A stretch of DNA of 64,000 nucleotides from Streptomyces sp. SDr-06 (GTDB taxonomy: Bacteria; Actinomycetota; Actinomycetes; Streptomycetales; Streptomycetaceae), in NCBI RefSeq assembly GCF_003324565.1, contig NZ_QOLA01000010.1, positions 62,001 to 126,000 of the forward strand. Direction: 5' to 3'. Below the pieces are notes generated by a model. The model was not told the origin of the DNA. It saw only the letters and a program-made list of their open reading frames with translations, and did no database searches. Shown in pieces: positions 27,835 through 37,569 of the stretch (position 1 is the first letter of the stretch; each line of letters starts with the position of its first letter). The translations under genes were made by a program, and so were the position numbers.

Positions 27835-29022
27835 TCAGGCGTAGGGACGACGGGGCAGCCCGGGTAGTTCGACAGCGGTGCGCAGCATGGGCGCGACCGG
27901 GGTGTGCCGGCCGACCGACAAATCCTCGAGCCAATTGGTCCGCCCGTCGAGAAAGCGCAGCAGCCGGACCGTGGGCACCTGGGCGAAGAGCCGGCAGAAG
28001 AGTTCGGGACCGTCCACCCGGCCGCTGTCCAGCGCGCGCAGGAGCACCGCGTCCATGGTGCGGGCCCGTCGGGAATGGGCGGCCGGGGGCATCGGGTCGC
28101 GCCCGTGGCGCAGTGCGGCGGCGACGGCGCGTGTCTGGCGCTGCAGTCCGGCGAAGGTGTACCCGGTGGACGGACGGGTCGCACCGCCGGCGGCACCGAT
28201 CCGGAACACCGAGGCGCCGACCCGTCGCGGCATGGGGGCGTCCGTCATGGGGATGCCACCCGACTCGGTCGCGACGATCTCCAGGTCACCGAGGGCCAAT
28301 ACCTCCGAGGTGTAGTGCCGCAGGGCCGCCTCGTAGCCCTTGGCCGTCAGGGCACGCGGGGAGAACTCGGTGTATTCCACGAGAGCTTCGCACGGCCCGG
28401 TCGGCAGCACATACCCGAAGGAGAGCCCGTGGGCGGGCTGCGGCGTCCTGAAGTCCATCAGTTCGGCGGTCGCGCGGTCGAAGGCGGGGCGGTCCGTCCG
28501 CACGAACCAGCCGTGGAAGTGCTGCAGCACAGTGGTACGGGCAGCCGGGAGACTGCCCAGGGGACGCGAGTCGAACACCCAGCGGGCCTCCAGGACCCGG
28601 TGGCTGCCGTCGGACCTCGACATCAGCACCTTGGCCCCCGTGGGGGTTTCCTCGACGGCGCCCACGGTCGCTTCCAGGCGCCGGACATTGGGGGCGCGAT
28701 CGAGATCCGGGACCACCAAGGACTCGAAGTCGTCGGAGCGGATCATCTTGTACCGCAGCGGCGCGATGTCCGCTTCGATCACGGGGCCGACGGGCGGGCG
28801 CACCCGCAGCTGACGCCATTGCGCCCGGACCGCGGCGTCGAAACGGCCGCGGCCGGACTCCCAGAAGCACCACGTGCGCGGGGCAGGGCGCAGAGGGCCG
28901 GGCGGCGCGCCCACGAGAGCCACCGACAGTGCGCGGGTGCCGGCCAGCACTCCGCTCAACCGATGAGCCAGGGACAGTCCGGCCGCACCCGCCCCGATGA
29001 CCGCCACGTCCGCCTTCAGCAC
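27835..29022 (-). CDS. crtY: Lycopene beta-cyclase CrtY
   Basis: The 395-residue flavoprotein shows DVAVIGAGAAGLSLAHRL at the start, RTWCFWE (the cyclase motif), FESLVV, ARWVFDSRP, FHGWFVRTD, and GAAGGATRPSTGYTFAGLQRQ near the end, all typical of CrtY. It would close both ends of lycopene to beta-carotene. An AAGGAG five bases before a GTG at 29022 supports that start; two ATGs 5-7 codons earlier lie on or before this ribosome-binding site. It is the first gene of the crtY-crtU-oxidoreductase operon and is divergent from crtE. Confidence 0.92.
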   Translation of the reverse strand: MLKADVAVIGAGAAGLSLAHRLSGVLAGTRALSVALVGAPPGPLRPAPRTWCFWESGRGRFDAAVRAQWRQLRVRPPVGPVIEADIAPLRYKMIRSDDFESLVVPDLDRAPNVRRLEATVGAVEETPTGAKVLMSRSDGSHRVLEARWVFDSRPLGSLPAARTTVLQHFHGWFVRTDRPAFDRATAELMDFRTPQPAHGLSFGYVLPTGPCEALVEYTEFSPRALTAKGYEAALRHYTSEVLALGDLEIVATESGGIPMTDAPMPRRVGASVFRIGAAGGATRPSTGYTFAGLQRQTRAVAAALRHGRDPMPPAAHSRRARTMDAVLLRALDSGRVDGPELFCRLFAQVPTVRLLRFLDGRTNWLEDLSVGRHTPVAPMLRTAVELPGLPRRPYA

Positions 29023-29082
29023 GGCTGCTCCTTCCATCCCCACTCCCGGTACACGCGACTCTCAGGGTTTCCCGCCGCGGCA

Positions 29083-29096
29083 CGCATTCGGATGCG
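29083..29096 (-). promoter_or_regulatory. Candidate LitS promoter box for crtY
   Basis: On the minus strand this reads CGCATCCGAATGCG, beginning with the same 11 bases found before crtE. It ends 60 bp upstream of the crtY GTG. A GTC lies 13 bases before it (minus strand), the same spacing as for crtE. This fits an ECF promoter with a CATCC-type -10; assignment to LitS is inference. Confidence 0.55.
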
Positions 29097-29172
29097 GTCA
29101 TCCGCCGGGGACATCCGATCAGGCGCCTCCCTATGACGGTCTGCTTGCCGGGCGGGGTCATTCATACCGGGA

Positions 29173-29183
29173 CGCATCCGAAT
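29173..29183 (+). promoter_or_regulatory. Candidate LitS promoter box for crtE
   Basis: CGCATCCGAAT ends 60 bp upstream of the crtE ATG, with GTC 13 bases before it (GGGGTC, ending at 29159). The same box faces the other way before crtY at exactly the same distance. Confidence 0.55.
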
Positions 29184-29243
29184 CACGGCACGGGGCCGAA
29201 GACCGGTGGTGTGCGAGCGATACCACGACGAGAGGAACCAGCC

Positions 29244-30557
29244 ATGCGCCCGGCTCAGGCGAAGGACCACCCCGCGGCAGCGCCGTCGCCACTCCCCCGC
29301 CTGGTGACCCCCACCGGGTCTCCACCCGAGTGGGTGGCCGACGGCACGCCCCACGCCCCGACCGCGGACGACGTCACCTTCGGCTCGGCCGGGTCCACAG
29401 CGGTCGACGCGGACGTACCCGCTGCGGTCGGGCACATGCTGGAGCGGGTACTGGCCGACCGTCTCACCCGAGCAAGCGTCCTTGACGTCATGTTCGGCCG
29501 GGAACTGGCCGAGCGCGTGGCGCAGTTCACCCTCGAGGGCGGCAAACGCACCCGGTCACAGCTCGTCTGGTGGGCGATGCGCGCCTGCGGCGGGGGCGAC
29601 GAGTCGACCGCTGCGGCCCTGCGCATCGGCGCGGCGCTCGAATTGCTCCAGACGTGCGCCCTGGTCCACGACGACGTCATGGACGGAGCGGACCTGCGGC
29701 GCGGCAGGCCGACTCTGCACACCGCCGTGCGGGACCGGCACGGCAGTGCCGCATCACTGGTGCGCGCGGCCCGTTTCGGCGAAGCGACCGCGATCCTGGC
29801 CGGGGACCTGGCGCTCGCGTGGGCGGACGACGTGATGGCCGAGATGGTGCTCCCCCCGGCGACGGCGACGGTGGTGCGCGGGCTGTGGAGCGATATGCGT
29901 ACGGAGATGGTGGCAGGTCAGTTCCTGGACTTGCAGGGCCAGTTGACCAGGTCGCGCTCTCTGGCGCAGGCGTTGCGGGCCGCCCGTCTCAAGAGCGCGC
30001 TGTACTCGGTGGAGCGGCCACTCGCGCTGGGAGCGGCCGTGGCCGGTGCGGACGACCACACCACGCGGGCGCTGTGCGAGGCCGGGCGCTGCGTGGGCGT
30101 GGCCTTCCAACTGCGTGACGACTTGGACGACGTGTTCGGCGACCCCCGGCGTACCGGCAAGAGCTGCGGCGGGGACATCCGCGGCGGAAAGCCGACCTGT
30201 CTGGGCGCCCTGGCGGTGGCTCGCGCCCGCGGCACAGGCGACCGGCGGGCCTTGGCGGTGCTCGAACGGGCGCTGGGCGATGAGGGTCTGACGCCTGCCG
30301 GGCTCGACGAGGTGCGCGACATCCTGGAGCGCACGGGCGCCCGACTGGCGGTCGAGGCGAAGATCGACCAGCTGTTGGCCCAGGGGCTGCGGTACTTCGA
30401 AGGCGCCCGCCTCGACACGGACGCCAAGGCTCGCCTGCGCGGGCTGCTGACCGCGGCGACGACCTCGCGCACCGAGAACGGCCCGCCTCTCCCCTCACCT
30501 CCTCCCGCACCCGACCCGGCCCACGCGGGCTCCGCCACGCCGGGGTTGCGCCGATGA
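29244..30557 (+). CDS. crtE: Geranylgeranyl diphosphate synthase CrtE
   Basis: The 437-residue polyprenyl synthase condenses isoprene units to the C20 carotenoid precursor. The first Asp-rich motif is HDDVMD with Asp143, Asp144 and Asp147, followed by RRGRPT; the second is RDDLDDVFGD around residue 295. GGKRTRSQLVWW is the usual N-terminal substrate motif. The N-terminus is about 60 residues longer than in many homologues and Pro-rich. The ATG at 29244 has GAGAGGA upstream. The stop overlaps the crtI ATG, starting a tightly coupled crtE-crtI-crtB operon. Confidence 0.94.
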   Translation: MRPAQAKDHPAAAPSPLPRLVTPTGSPPEWVADGTPHAPTADDVTFGSAGSTAVDADVPAAVGHMLERVLADRLTRASVLDVMFGRELAERVAQFTLEGGKRTRSQLVWWAMRACGGGDESTAAALRIGAALELLQTCALVHDDVMDGADLRRGRPTLHTAVRDRHGSAASLVRAARFGEATAILAGDLALAWADDVMAEMVLPPATATVVRGLWSDMRTEMVAGQFLDLQGQLTRSRSLAQALRAARLKSALYSVERPLALGAAVAGADDHTTRALCEAGRCVGVAFQLRDDLDDVFGDPRRTGKSCGGDIRGGKPTCLGALAVARARGTGDRRALAVLERALGDEGLTPAGLDEVRDILERTGARLAVEAKIDQLLAQGLRYFEGARLDTDAKARLRGLLTAATTSRTENGPPLPSPPPAPDPAHAGSATPGLRR

Positions 30558-32074
30558 CCCGGACCGTGAGCGGCCGTACGGACCATGTGGTCGTCGTCGG
30601 GGCGGGCCTGGCCGGCTTGTCGGCGGCGCTGCACCTGCTGGGCGCGGGTCGCCGGGTCACCGTCGTGGAACGGGACGACCTGCCCGGGGGACGCGCCGGG
30701 CGCCTCCATCTGAGCGGCTATCGGATCGACACCGGCCCGACGGTGCTGACCATGCCCGACTTCGCCGACGAAGCCTTCGCGGCGGTCGGCGACAGCCTGC
30801 ACCGTCGGGTGGAGCTGATCCCGCTGCACCCCGCCTACCGGGCGTCGTTCGCCGACGGCAGCACCCTGGACGTCCACACGGACGAGGAGGTGATGGCCGC
30901 GGAGGTGGAACGCTTCGCCGGGGCCGGCGAGGCTGCGGGCTACCGGCGGCTGCGCGGCTGGCTGGAGCGGATCTACCGGGCCCAGCTGCGCCGTTTCATC
31001 GACGCGAACTTCGACTCTCCGCTCGACCTGCTGACCGGGGACCTCGCCCGGCTGGCGGCGCTCGGCGGCTTCGGGCGGCTGGACCGGCGCATCGGGCACT
31101 TCCTCAAGGACGAACGGTTGCAGCGGGTGTTCTCCTTCCAGGCCCTGTACGCGGGGGTGCCACCGGCCAGGGCGCTCGCCTCCTACGCGGTCATCGCCTA
31201 CATGGACACGGTGGCGGGCGTCTACTTTCCGCGCGGCGGCATGCACGCCCTGCCCACGGCGATGGCGGACGCCGCCGCCGACGCGGGCGCCACACTCCGG
31301 TACGGCGAGGCGGTGACCGCCCTGGAGCGGTCCGGGGAACGCGTCACCGCCGTCGTCACGACGCACGACCGCATCCCCTGCGACGCGGTCGTCCTGACAC
31401 CGGACCTGCCCGTCGCCTACCGGCTCCTGGGCCGCCGGCCCCGCAGACCGCTACGGCTGCGGCACTCCCCGTCCGCCGTCGTTCTGCACGCGGGCACCGA
31501 CCGCACCTGGCCCCAACTGGCCCATCACACCATCTCCTTCGGCGCCGCCTGGCGGTCCACCTTCGACGAACTCACCCGGCAGGGAAGCCTGATGAGCGAT
31601 CCGTCCCTGCTCATCACCCGGCCCACGGCGACCGACCCCTCCCTCGCTCCGCCCGGCCACCATCTCCACTACATCCTCGCGCCCTGCCCGAACACCACCA
31701 TCGGGCCCGATGCCACGGCGTGGGGCGAACTCGGTCCGCGCTACCGGGCCGACCTCCTCCGGGAGCTGGAGCGGCGCGGGCTCGACGGCATCGAGGCAGC
31801 CATCGAGGACGAGTCCCTGGTCACCCCGGCGGACTGGCTAAGTCAAGGACATGCCGCGGGCACCCCCTTCTCGGCGTCGCACACGTTCTCGCAGACGGGA
31901 CCCTTCAGGCCCCGCAACGTGGTCCGTGGCACGCGCAACGCCGTCCTGGCCGGCTGCGGCACCACGCCCGGAGTGGGTGTGCCGACAGTCCTGGTGTCGG
32001 GAAAGCTGGCCGCGGCCCGGATCACAGGCGGCGCCCGACGCCCTTCCGCCCGCACCCAGGGAGCGGCCCCGTGA
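30554..32074 (+). CDS. crtI: Phytoene desaturase CrtI
   Basis: This 506-residue flavoprotein turns phytoene into lycopene. It has VVVVGAGLAGLSAALHLLGA at residues 11-30, GGRAGRLHLSGYRIDTGPTV, YAGVPPARALASYAVIAYMD and the C-terminal carotenoid dehydrogenase signature around AVLAGCGTTPGVGVPTVLVS. The ATG overlaps the crtE stop by ATGA and the crtI stop overlaps the crtB GTG by GTGA, so all three are coupled. The length is typical of the bacterial enzyme. Confidence 0.95.
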   Translation: MTRTVSGRTDHVVVVGAGLAGLSAALHLLGAGRRVTVVERDDLPGGRAGRLHLSGYRIDTGPTVLTMPDFADEAFAAVGDSLHRRVELIPLHPAYRASFADGSTLDVHTDEEVMAAEVERFAGAGEAAGYRRLRGWLERIYRAQLRRFIDANFDSPLDLLTGDLARLAALGGFGRLDRRIGHFLKDERLQRVFSFQALYAGVPPARALASYAVIAYMDTVAGVYFPRGGMHALPTAMADAAADAGATLRYGEAVTALERSGERVTAVVTTHDRIPCDAVVLTPDLPVAYRLLGRRPRRPLRLRHSPSAVVLHAGTDRTWPQLAHHTISFGAAWRSTFDELTRQGSLMSDPSLLITRPTATDPSLAPPGHHLHYILAPCPNTTIGPDATAWGELGPRYRADLLRELERRGLDGIEAAIEDESLVTPADWLSQGHAAGTPFSASHTFSQTGPFRPRNVVRGTRNAVLAGCGTTPGVGVPTVLVSGKLAAARITGGARRPSARTQGAAP

Positions 32075-33093
32075 CCGGACGCGAACTCGATGCCGCGGGC
32101 ATCACCGACCCGGTGCTGCGAGCGGCCTACCACCGATGCCGTGAGCTCAACGCGGTGCACGGCAAGACCTACTTCCTGGCCACCCGACTGCTGCCGATCG
32201 AGCACCGGCCCGCCGTCCACGCGCTGTACGGATTCGCCCGGTGGGCCGACGACATCGTCGACGCGGCCGATCCCGGTGGAGGCGGTCCGCGCGACGCGCG
32301 CCTGGCGGCGCTCCAACAGCGTCTGGACAAGGGGCTGCGACAGGGTGACAGCGACGAACCGGTGGTCCTGGCCCTCGCCGACACCGCCCGCCGTTATGCC
32401 ATCGAACACCGCCACTTCCAGGACTTCATGACGGCGATGCGGTCCGACCTGCGGGTATCCCACTACCCCACCTACGCCGACCTGCGCGGGTACATGCACG
32501 GCTCGGCCGCCGTGATCGGCCTGCAGATGCTGCCAGTGCTGGGCACGGTCGTTTCGCGCGAGGAGGCCGAGCCGCACGCGGCGGCCCTCGGAGTGGCCTT
32601 TCAGCTCACCAACTTCCTGCGCGACGTCGGCGAGGACCTGGACCGGGGACGCGTGTACCTCCCGGCGGACCTGCTGGCCGGGCACGGGGTCGACCGGGCA
32701 CTCCTGCGCCACTGCCGCGACACGGGCCGCACCGACCGCCGTGTGGTGGCGGCGCTGGGCGAGTTCGAGTCACTCACGCGCCGCGTCTACCGGGAGGCAC
32801 GGCCGGGCCTGGCCATGCTGGATCCGCTGTCCCGGCCCTGCATCCGCACCGCGTACATCCTGTACGGCAGCATCCTCGACGCCGTCGCGCGGGACGGCTA
32901 TGCCGTCCTGCACCGCCGCGCCGTGGTACCGCGTCGGCAGCGCGCCGGTGTGGCGGCGGCCGGGCTGGTCCGGGTGGCGGCGGCCAGGCTGCGCCACCGA
33001 GGACGTTCCACGACGCTGAGCACACCGCCACACCCCGCCGACGCGGCCCGCCATCGCCCCGACCCCGAAGAGGCCTCTGGCAGTTGCTCATGA
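32071..33093 (+). CDS. crtB: Phytoene synthase CrtB
   Basis: The 340-residue trans-isoprenyl diphosphate synthase joins two GGPP to phytoene. It shows YGFARWADDIVDAAD (first Asp-rich motif, about residues 52-66), YMHGSAAVIGLQMLP and AFQLTNFLRDVGEDLDRGRVYLP (second motif). The GTG start overlaps the crtI stop. A basic C-terminal tail after residue 300 is not conserved in the family. Confidence 0.94.
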   Translation: MTGRELDAAGITDPVLRAAYHRCRELNAVHGKTYFLATRLLPIEHRPAVHALYGFARWADDIVDAADPGGGGPRDARLAALQQRLDKGLRQGDSDEPVVLALADTARRYAIEHRHFQDFMTAMRSDLRVSHYPTYADLRGYMHGSAAVIGLQMLPVLGTVVSREEAEPHAAALGVAFQLTNFLRDVGEDLDRGRVYLPADLLAGHGVDRALLRHCRDTGRTDRRVVAALGEFESLTRRVYREARPGLAMLDPLSRPCIRTAYILYGSILDAVARDGYAVLHRRAVVPRRQRAGVAAAGLVRVAAARLRHRGRSTTLSTPPHPADAARHRPDPEEASGSCS

Positions 33094-33226
33094 TGTCCCC
33101 CTCGTCCTCATCGCCGCGGGGCCCCCACGCAGGGGCGGCATACCCGCAACCACCCTGGCCGCCCTGCCACGCAGGAGTTCCCTTCCTCCCCGGCCTCAGA
33201 ACCGGGGCACCCTCGGAGGCATCCCG

Positions 33227-34237
33227 GTGAACCCCCGACCGTCCACGCCGCGCGCCCGCCTGCCCCTCTCGATCCGCCGCCGCGCCGTCCCGTGGGACCG
33301 TCAGCAGCCCACGTGGCGCGAGGCCAGGCCGGGGCTCATCAGGGAAGCACTGAAGCGGGCGCAGGCCCTGCCGACCGGGAACTGGTACGTCGTGGGGTCG
33401 TCCGCGGCCCTGCGCGGCGACCGCCCCCTGGCCCGCACCGTCGGGAACCAGGAGGTGGTGATCTGGCGCGGCACCGACGGGCGCCCGCACGCCGGACCGG
33501 GCATCTGCCCGCACCTCGGGGCGCCCTTGGCGGACAGCCCCGTCCGGTGCGGCAGGCTCGTGTGCCACTGGCACGGACTCGCGCTCGACGGGACCCCATA
33601 CGCCGGCTGGGAGCCGTTGCCCGCCTACGACGACGGCGCCCTCCTCTGGGTGCGGCTCGACGCGGTCGGCGGTGAGCAACCCCTGGACGCGCCCGCCGTA
33701 CCGGTGCGCCCGGCCCTCGCTCGCGCGGTGACGGCGGTCTATGAAGGCGTCGGCGTCTGCGAACCCGAGGATGTCGTCGCCAATCGTCTCGACCCCTGGC
33801 ACGGGGCTTGGTTCCACCCCTACTCGTTCGTCGACCTGAAAGTCGTCGGCTCGCCCGGCGGGGACGACGGCGCCGACCAGTTCACGGTCGATGTCTCCTT
33901 CAAAGTGGCCGGACGGCTGGTAGTGCCGGTGCGGGCCGTTTTCACCGCTCCCGGGCCGCGCACCGTCGTCATGCGCATCACCGAGGGCGAAGGCCTGGGC
34001 TCGGTGGTGGAAACCCACGCGACCCCGCTCGGTCCGGATGAGCACGGCCGTCCGCGCACGGCGGTGACCGAGGCCGTGGTGGCCGTCTCCGATCGCCCGG
34101 GCTTCGCGTTCGTGCGCCGCGCCGCCCCGCTTCTGCGACCGGCCATGCGCACCGCGGCGGCCCGGTTGTGGCGGGACGACCTTGCTTACGCCGAACGCCG
34201 CTGGCAGCTCCGCTCGACGGGCAGGTTCCCGGGGTGA
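33227..34237 (+). CDS. Rieske [2Fe-2S] protein with DUF5914-type C-terminal domain
   Basis: The 336-residue protein has a Rieske centre: CPHLGAPL (about residue 95) and CHWHG 16 residues further on supply the two Cys and two His ligands. The rest (about 150-330) is a START-like fold consistent with DUF5914 (PEDVVANRLDPWHGAWFHPY). It lacks an obvious mononuclear iron triad, so a complete oxygenase is uncertain; a carotenoid oxygenation role is inferred from place. It lies where Streptomyces crtEIBV clusters carry crtV. The GTG has GGAGG seven bases before it, and 133 bp separate it from crtB. Confidence 0.8.
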   Translation: MNPRPSTPRARLPLSIRRRAVPWDRQQPTWREARPGLIREALKRAQALPTGNWYVVGSSAALRGDRPLARTVGNQEVVIWRGTDGRPHAGPGICPHLGAPLADSPVRCGRLVCHWHGLALDGTPYAGWEPLPAYDDGALLWVRLDAVGGEQPLDAPAVPVRPALARAVTAVYEGVGVCEPEDVVANRLDPWHGAWFHPYSFVDLKVVGSPGGDDGADQFTVDVSFKVAGRLVVPVRAVFTAPGPRTVVMRITEGEGLGSVVETHATPLGPDEHGRPRTAVTEAVVAVSDRPGFAFVRRAAPLLRPAMRTAAARLWRDDLAYAERRWQLRSTGRFPG

Positions 34238-34518
34238 GACCGCCTTTCCGGTCGCTGGAGGACGCGGCCGGCCAGGGCGTCGCCGCGGTCCGCCCGATCC
34301 GGGACACTCCTCGCTGATCCGTCGCCCACTCGCACTCGGCAACGAACTGAGGGGCCCCGGTCGAGCGGACCACTCATGCCCGGTGGGCCAGCCCTGAGAG
34401 CGGCCGGTGCGGGGGCCAGTCCGCCATGCCCCGCATCCGTTTCCGGCCTCCCCCCGGAAGTACCTGCGGTACGGGTCGTGCGCAGAGAGACGGCCAGGAG
34501 CACGTTCGGGAGCCACTC

Positions 34519-36042
34519 ATGGAAAACACGCCGACCGCGGGGCTCACTTGTCTGGTGACGGGAGCCACCGGATACATCGGGGGCCGGCTGGTGCCGGAGC
34601 TCCTCGCAGCCGGGCACCGGGTCCGCTGTCTGGCTCGGACGCCGGAGAAGCTGCGTGACTACCCCTGGGCCGGAGACGTCGAAGTGGTACGGGGCGACGT
34701 GAAGGACGGGGCGTCCGTCGCCGAGGCGCTGCGTGATGTCGACGTGGCCTACTACCTGGTGCACGGCCTGGGTACCGGTCGCGATTTCGAGGAGACCGAC
34801 CGCCACTGCGCGCAGACGTTCGCAGACGCGGCCGGGAGCTCGGGGACGCGGCGGATCGTCTACCTGGGCGGTCTTGCACCAGTCGGTGTCCGGCCGGAGG
34901 ATCTGTCACCGCATCTGCGGTCACGGGCCGAGGTGGGAGAGATCTTCCTCAAGTCACCGGTACCCGCGGCCGTGCTGCGAGCAGCCGTCGTCATCGGCTC
35001 GGGCTCGGCCTCGTTCGAGATGCTGCGCTATCTGACCGAGCGGTTGCCGGTCATGGTCACCCCGAGCTGGGTCGGCACCCGTATCCAGCCCATCGCCATC
35101 CGCGACGTCCTGCGCTACCTCACGGGCAGCGCCACCCTGCCCGGGGGACTGAACCGGGCCTTCGACATCGGCGGCCCCGACGTGATGACGTACGAGCAGA
35201 TGATGCGGCGCTACGCCGAGGTCGCGGGGCTGCCGCGACGGCTGATCCTGCGCGTCCCCATGCTCACGCCCCGGCTGTCCAGCCACTGGATCGGCCTGAT
35301 CACCCCAGTGCCGCGCGCTTTGGCCCGGCCGCTGGCCGAATCCCTGCGGCACGAGGTCGTCTGCGACGAGCACGACATCGCGCGGTACGTTGCCGATCCG
35401 CCCGGCACCCCGCTCCCTTTCCATCGCGCTCTGGAACTGGCCCTGCGGCGGGTGCGCGACGCCGAGGTCACCACCCGGTGGTCGTCGGCCTCGCCCCCCG
35501 GCGCACCCAGCGATCCGCTGCCCACCGACCCGGATTGGGCGGGAGGCAGTCTGTACACCGACCGGCGGCAGTTGACCGTCAGAGCCTCCCCCGCGGCGCT
35601 GTGGCGGGTCATCGAGGGCGTCGGAGGCGAGAACGGCTGGTACTCCTTCCCACTGGCCTGGGCCGTGCGCGGCTGGCTCGATCGCCTGGTCGGCGGTGTC
35701 GGCCTGCGCCGCGGACGCCGGGACGCCGAACGGCTGCGGGTGGGCGACTCACTGGACTTCTGGCGCGTGGAGGAGATCGAGCCCGGGCGACTGCTGCGGC
35801 TGCGCGCCGAGATGCGGCTCCCCGGCCTGGCCTGGCTGGAACTGCGCGCCGACCCGGAGCCCGGCGGCCACGCTCGCTACCGTCAACGCGCCCTGTTCCA
35901 CCCGCGCGGCCTGCTGGGCCACCTGTATTGGTGGAGTGTCTCCCCCTTTCACGCCTTCGTCTTCGGCGGCATGGCCCGCAACATCGCCCGCGCGGCCATG
36001 GGCGCCCGGCCCCCGGGACGCCGACGGCGCGGCACCAGCTGA
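34519..36042 (+). CDS. NAD(P)-dependent SDR fused to DUF2867
   Basis: A 507-residue protein whose first 300 residues form an atypical short-chain dehydrogenase/NAD(P)H-binding domain (CLVTGATGYIGGRLVPELLA at 10-29, then VAYYLVHGLG), and whose last 160 form a DUF2867 domain (GGENGWYSFPLAW, RVGDSLDFWRVEEIEPG, RYRQRALFHPRGLLGHLYWW). The fusion is common in actinobacteria and often sits in lit/crt loci; the substrate is unknown. The ATG has GGGAG six bases before it. A CGCATCCG box about 80 bp upstream suggests LitS control. Confidence 0.84.
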   Translation: MENTPTAGLTCLVTGATGYIGGRLVPELLAAGHRVRCLARTPEKLRDYPWAGDVEVVRGDVKDGASVAEALRDVDVAYYLVHGLGTGRDFEETDRHCAQTFADAAGSSGTRRIVYLGGLAPVGVRPEDLSPHLRSRAEVGEIFLKSPVPAAVLRAAVVIGSGSASFEMLRYLTERLPVMVTPSWVGTRIQPIAIRDVLRYLTGSATLPGGLNRAFDIGGPDVMTYEQMMRRYAEVAGLPRRLILRVPMLTPRLSSHWIGLITPVPRALARPLAESLRHEVVCDEHDIARYVADPPGTPLPFHRALELALRRVRDAEVTTRWSSASPPGAPSDPLPTDPDWAGGSLYTDRRQLTVRASPAALWRVIEGVGGENGWYSFPLAWAVRGWLDRLVGGVGLRRGRRDAERLRVGDSLDFWRVEEIEPGRLLRLRAEMRLPGLAWLELRADPEPGGHARYRQRALFHPRGLLGHLYWWSVSPFHAFVFGGMARNIARAAMGARPPGRRRRGTS

Positions 36043-36183
36043 ACGGGTACCGGCGCCCGCATGCGCGCCGTCGCACAGTGCTGCATCCGCACGATCCCTC
36101 CGCGCGGAAGTCACCCATATGCACCCGTCGTTGGCAGGCGGGCAGTCCCGTTCGCACCTTTTCACCGCATTCAAGGGGCCGGT

Positions 36184-37557
36184 ATGAGCGTCTCCGTCGT
36201 CCTGTTCACCTCCGACCTGCGTCTGCACGACCATCCGCCACTGCGGGCCGCACTGGCCTCGGCCGACGAAGTGGTTCCGCTCTTCGTCCTCGACGACACC
36301 ATCGGCGCCGCGGGTTTCGCGGTGCCCAACCGTCGCGCCTTCCTCGCGGACTGCCTCACCGACCTGGACGCGGCGCTCCGCGAGCGCGGCGGTCGCCTCG
36401 TGGTGCGCACCGGCGAGGTGTGCGCGACGGTGCGCGACGTGGTGCTGGAGTCCGATGCCGACGAGGTGCACACGGCGGCCGGCGTCAGCGGTTACGCCGC
36501 CCGCCGCGAGGACGAGTTGCGGCGGATGCTGGAGGCCGAGGGGCGCCGCCTGTACGCGCATGACGGCGTGATCACCGCGGTCGCCCCGGGGTCCGTCACA
36601 CCGGCCGGCTCCGACCACTTCGCCGTGTTCACGCCGTACTGGCGCCGCTGGCAGGAGAAGCGGCCGCGCACACCACTGGCCTCGCCCCGTGCGGTGCGCG
36701 TTCCCGAGAAACTGCGCTCCGAGGAGATCCCCAGGGCGCAGGACGTCGCCGGCACCTCCCCCGGGCTCGCGGCGGGCGGCGAGGTCCAAGCCCGCACCCT
36801 CCTCACGTCCTGGCTGCACAGCGGTGTCGCAGACTACGAGGAGCGCCACGACGACCTGGCGGGCGACGCCACCTCGCGCCTCTCGCCGCACCTGCACTTC
36901 GGCACACTCTCCCCGGTGGAGGCGGTTCACCGCGCGCGTCTCGCCGGTGGGGCGGGCGCCCAGGCCTTCGTCCGTCAGCTGTGCTGGCGCGACTTCCACC
37001 ACCAGGTGCTGGCGGCTCGTCCAGGCGCGTCCCGGCTCGACTACCGCCCGCGCGACGACCACTGGCGTACGGAGATTTCCGCACATGAGGAGGTGTCGGC
37101 GTGGCGGGAGGGCCGGACCGGCTATCCCGTGGTCGACGCGGCCATGCGTCAGCTCGCCCAGGAAGGCTGGATGCACAATCGCGGCCGACTCCTGACCGCG
37201 AGCTTCCTCACCAAGACGCTGTACCTCGACTGGCGCGTCGGCGCCCGTCACTTCCTGGACCTCCTCGTCGACGGCGACGTAGCCAACAACCAGCTGAACT
37301 GGCAGTGGGTGGCGGGTACCGGCACCGACACCCGCCCGAACCGCGTACTGAACCCCGTGATCCAAGCCAAGCGGTACGACCCCCACGGCGCCTACGTTCG
37401 CCGCTGGGTCCCCGAACTCGCGGACCTGCCCGGCGCCACCATCCATGAGCCGTGGAAGCTTCAGGGGCTGGAGCGAGCCCAATACGACTACCCCGAGCCC
37501 GTCGTCGACCTCGCGGACGCGCGCACCCGGTTCCAGAAGGCGCGCGCCCGCGGATAG
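36184..37557 (+). CDS. phr: Class I deoxyribodipyrimidine photolyase
   Basis: The 457-residue enzyme uses blue light and FADH- to split cyclobutane pyrimidine dimers. It has an antenna domain (SVVLFTSDLRLHDHPPL at the start), LSPHLHFGTLSP, QLCWRDFHHQVLA, and the catalytic C-terminal block with GWMHNRGRLL, VDGDVANNQLNWQWVAGTGT and NPVIQAKRYDP. The downstream litR gene converges with a 12-bp gap. TGCATCCG lies about 95 bp upstream, similar to the putative LitS boxes. Confidence 0.94.
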   Translation: MSVSVVLFTSDLRLHDHPPLRAALASADEVVPLFVLDDTIGAAGFAVPNRRAFLADCLTDLDAALRERGGRLVVRTGEVCATVRDVVLESDADEVHTAAGVSGYAARREDELRRMLEAEGRRLYAHDGVITAVAPGSVTPAGSDHFAVFTPYWRRWQEKRPRTPLASPRAVRVPEKLRSEEIPRAQDVAGTSPGLAAGGEVQARTLLTSWLHSGVADYEERHDDLAGDATSRLSPHLHFGTLSPVEAVHRARLAGGAGAQAFVRQLCWRDFHHQVLAARPGASRLDYRPRDDHWRTEISAHEEVSAWREGRTGYPVVDAAMRQLAQEGWMHNRGRLLTASFLTKTLYLDWRVGARHFLDLLVDGDVANNQLNWQWVAGTGTDTRPNRVLNPVIQAKRYDPHGAYVRRWVPELADLPGATIHEPWKLQGLERAQYDYPEPVVDLADARTRFQKARARG

Positions 37558-37569
37558 CGGCGGATGGGG

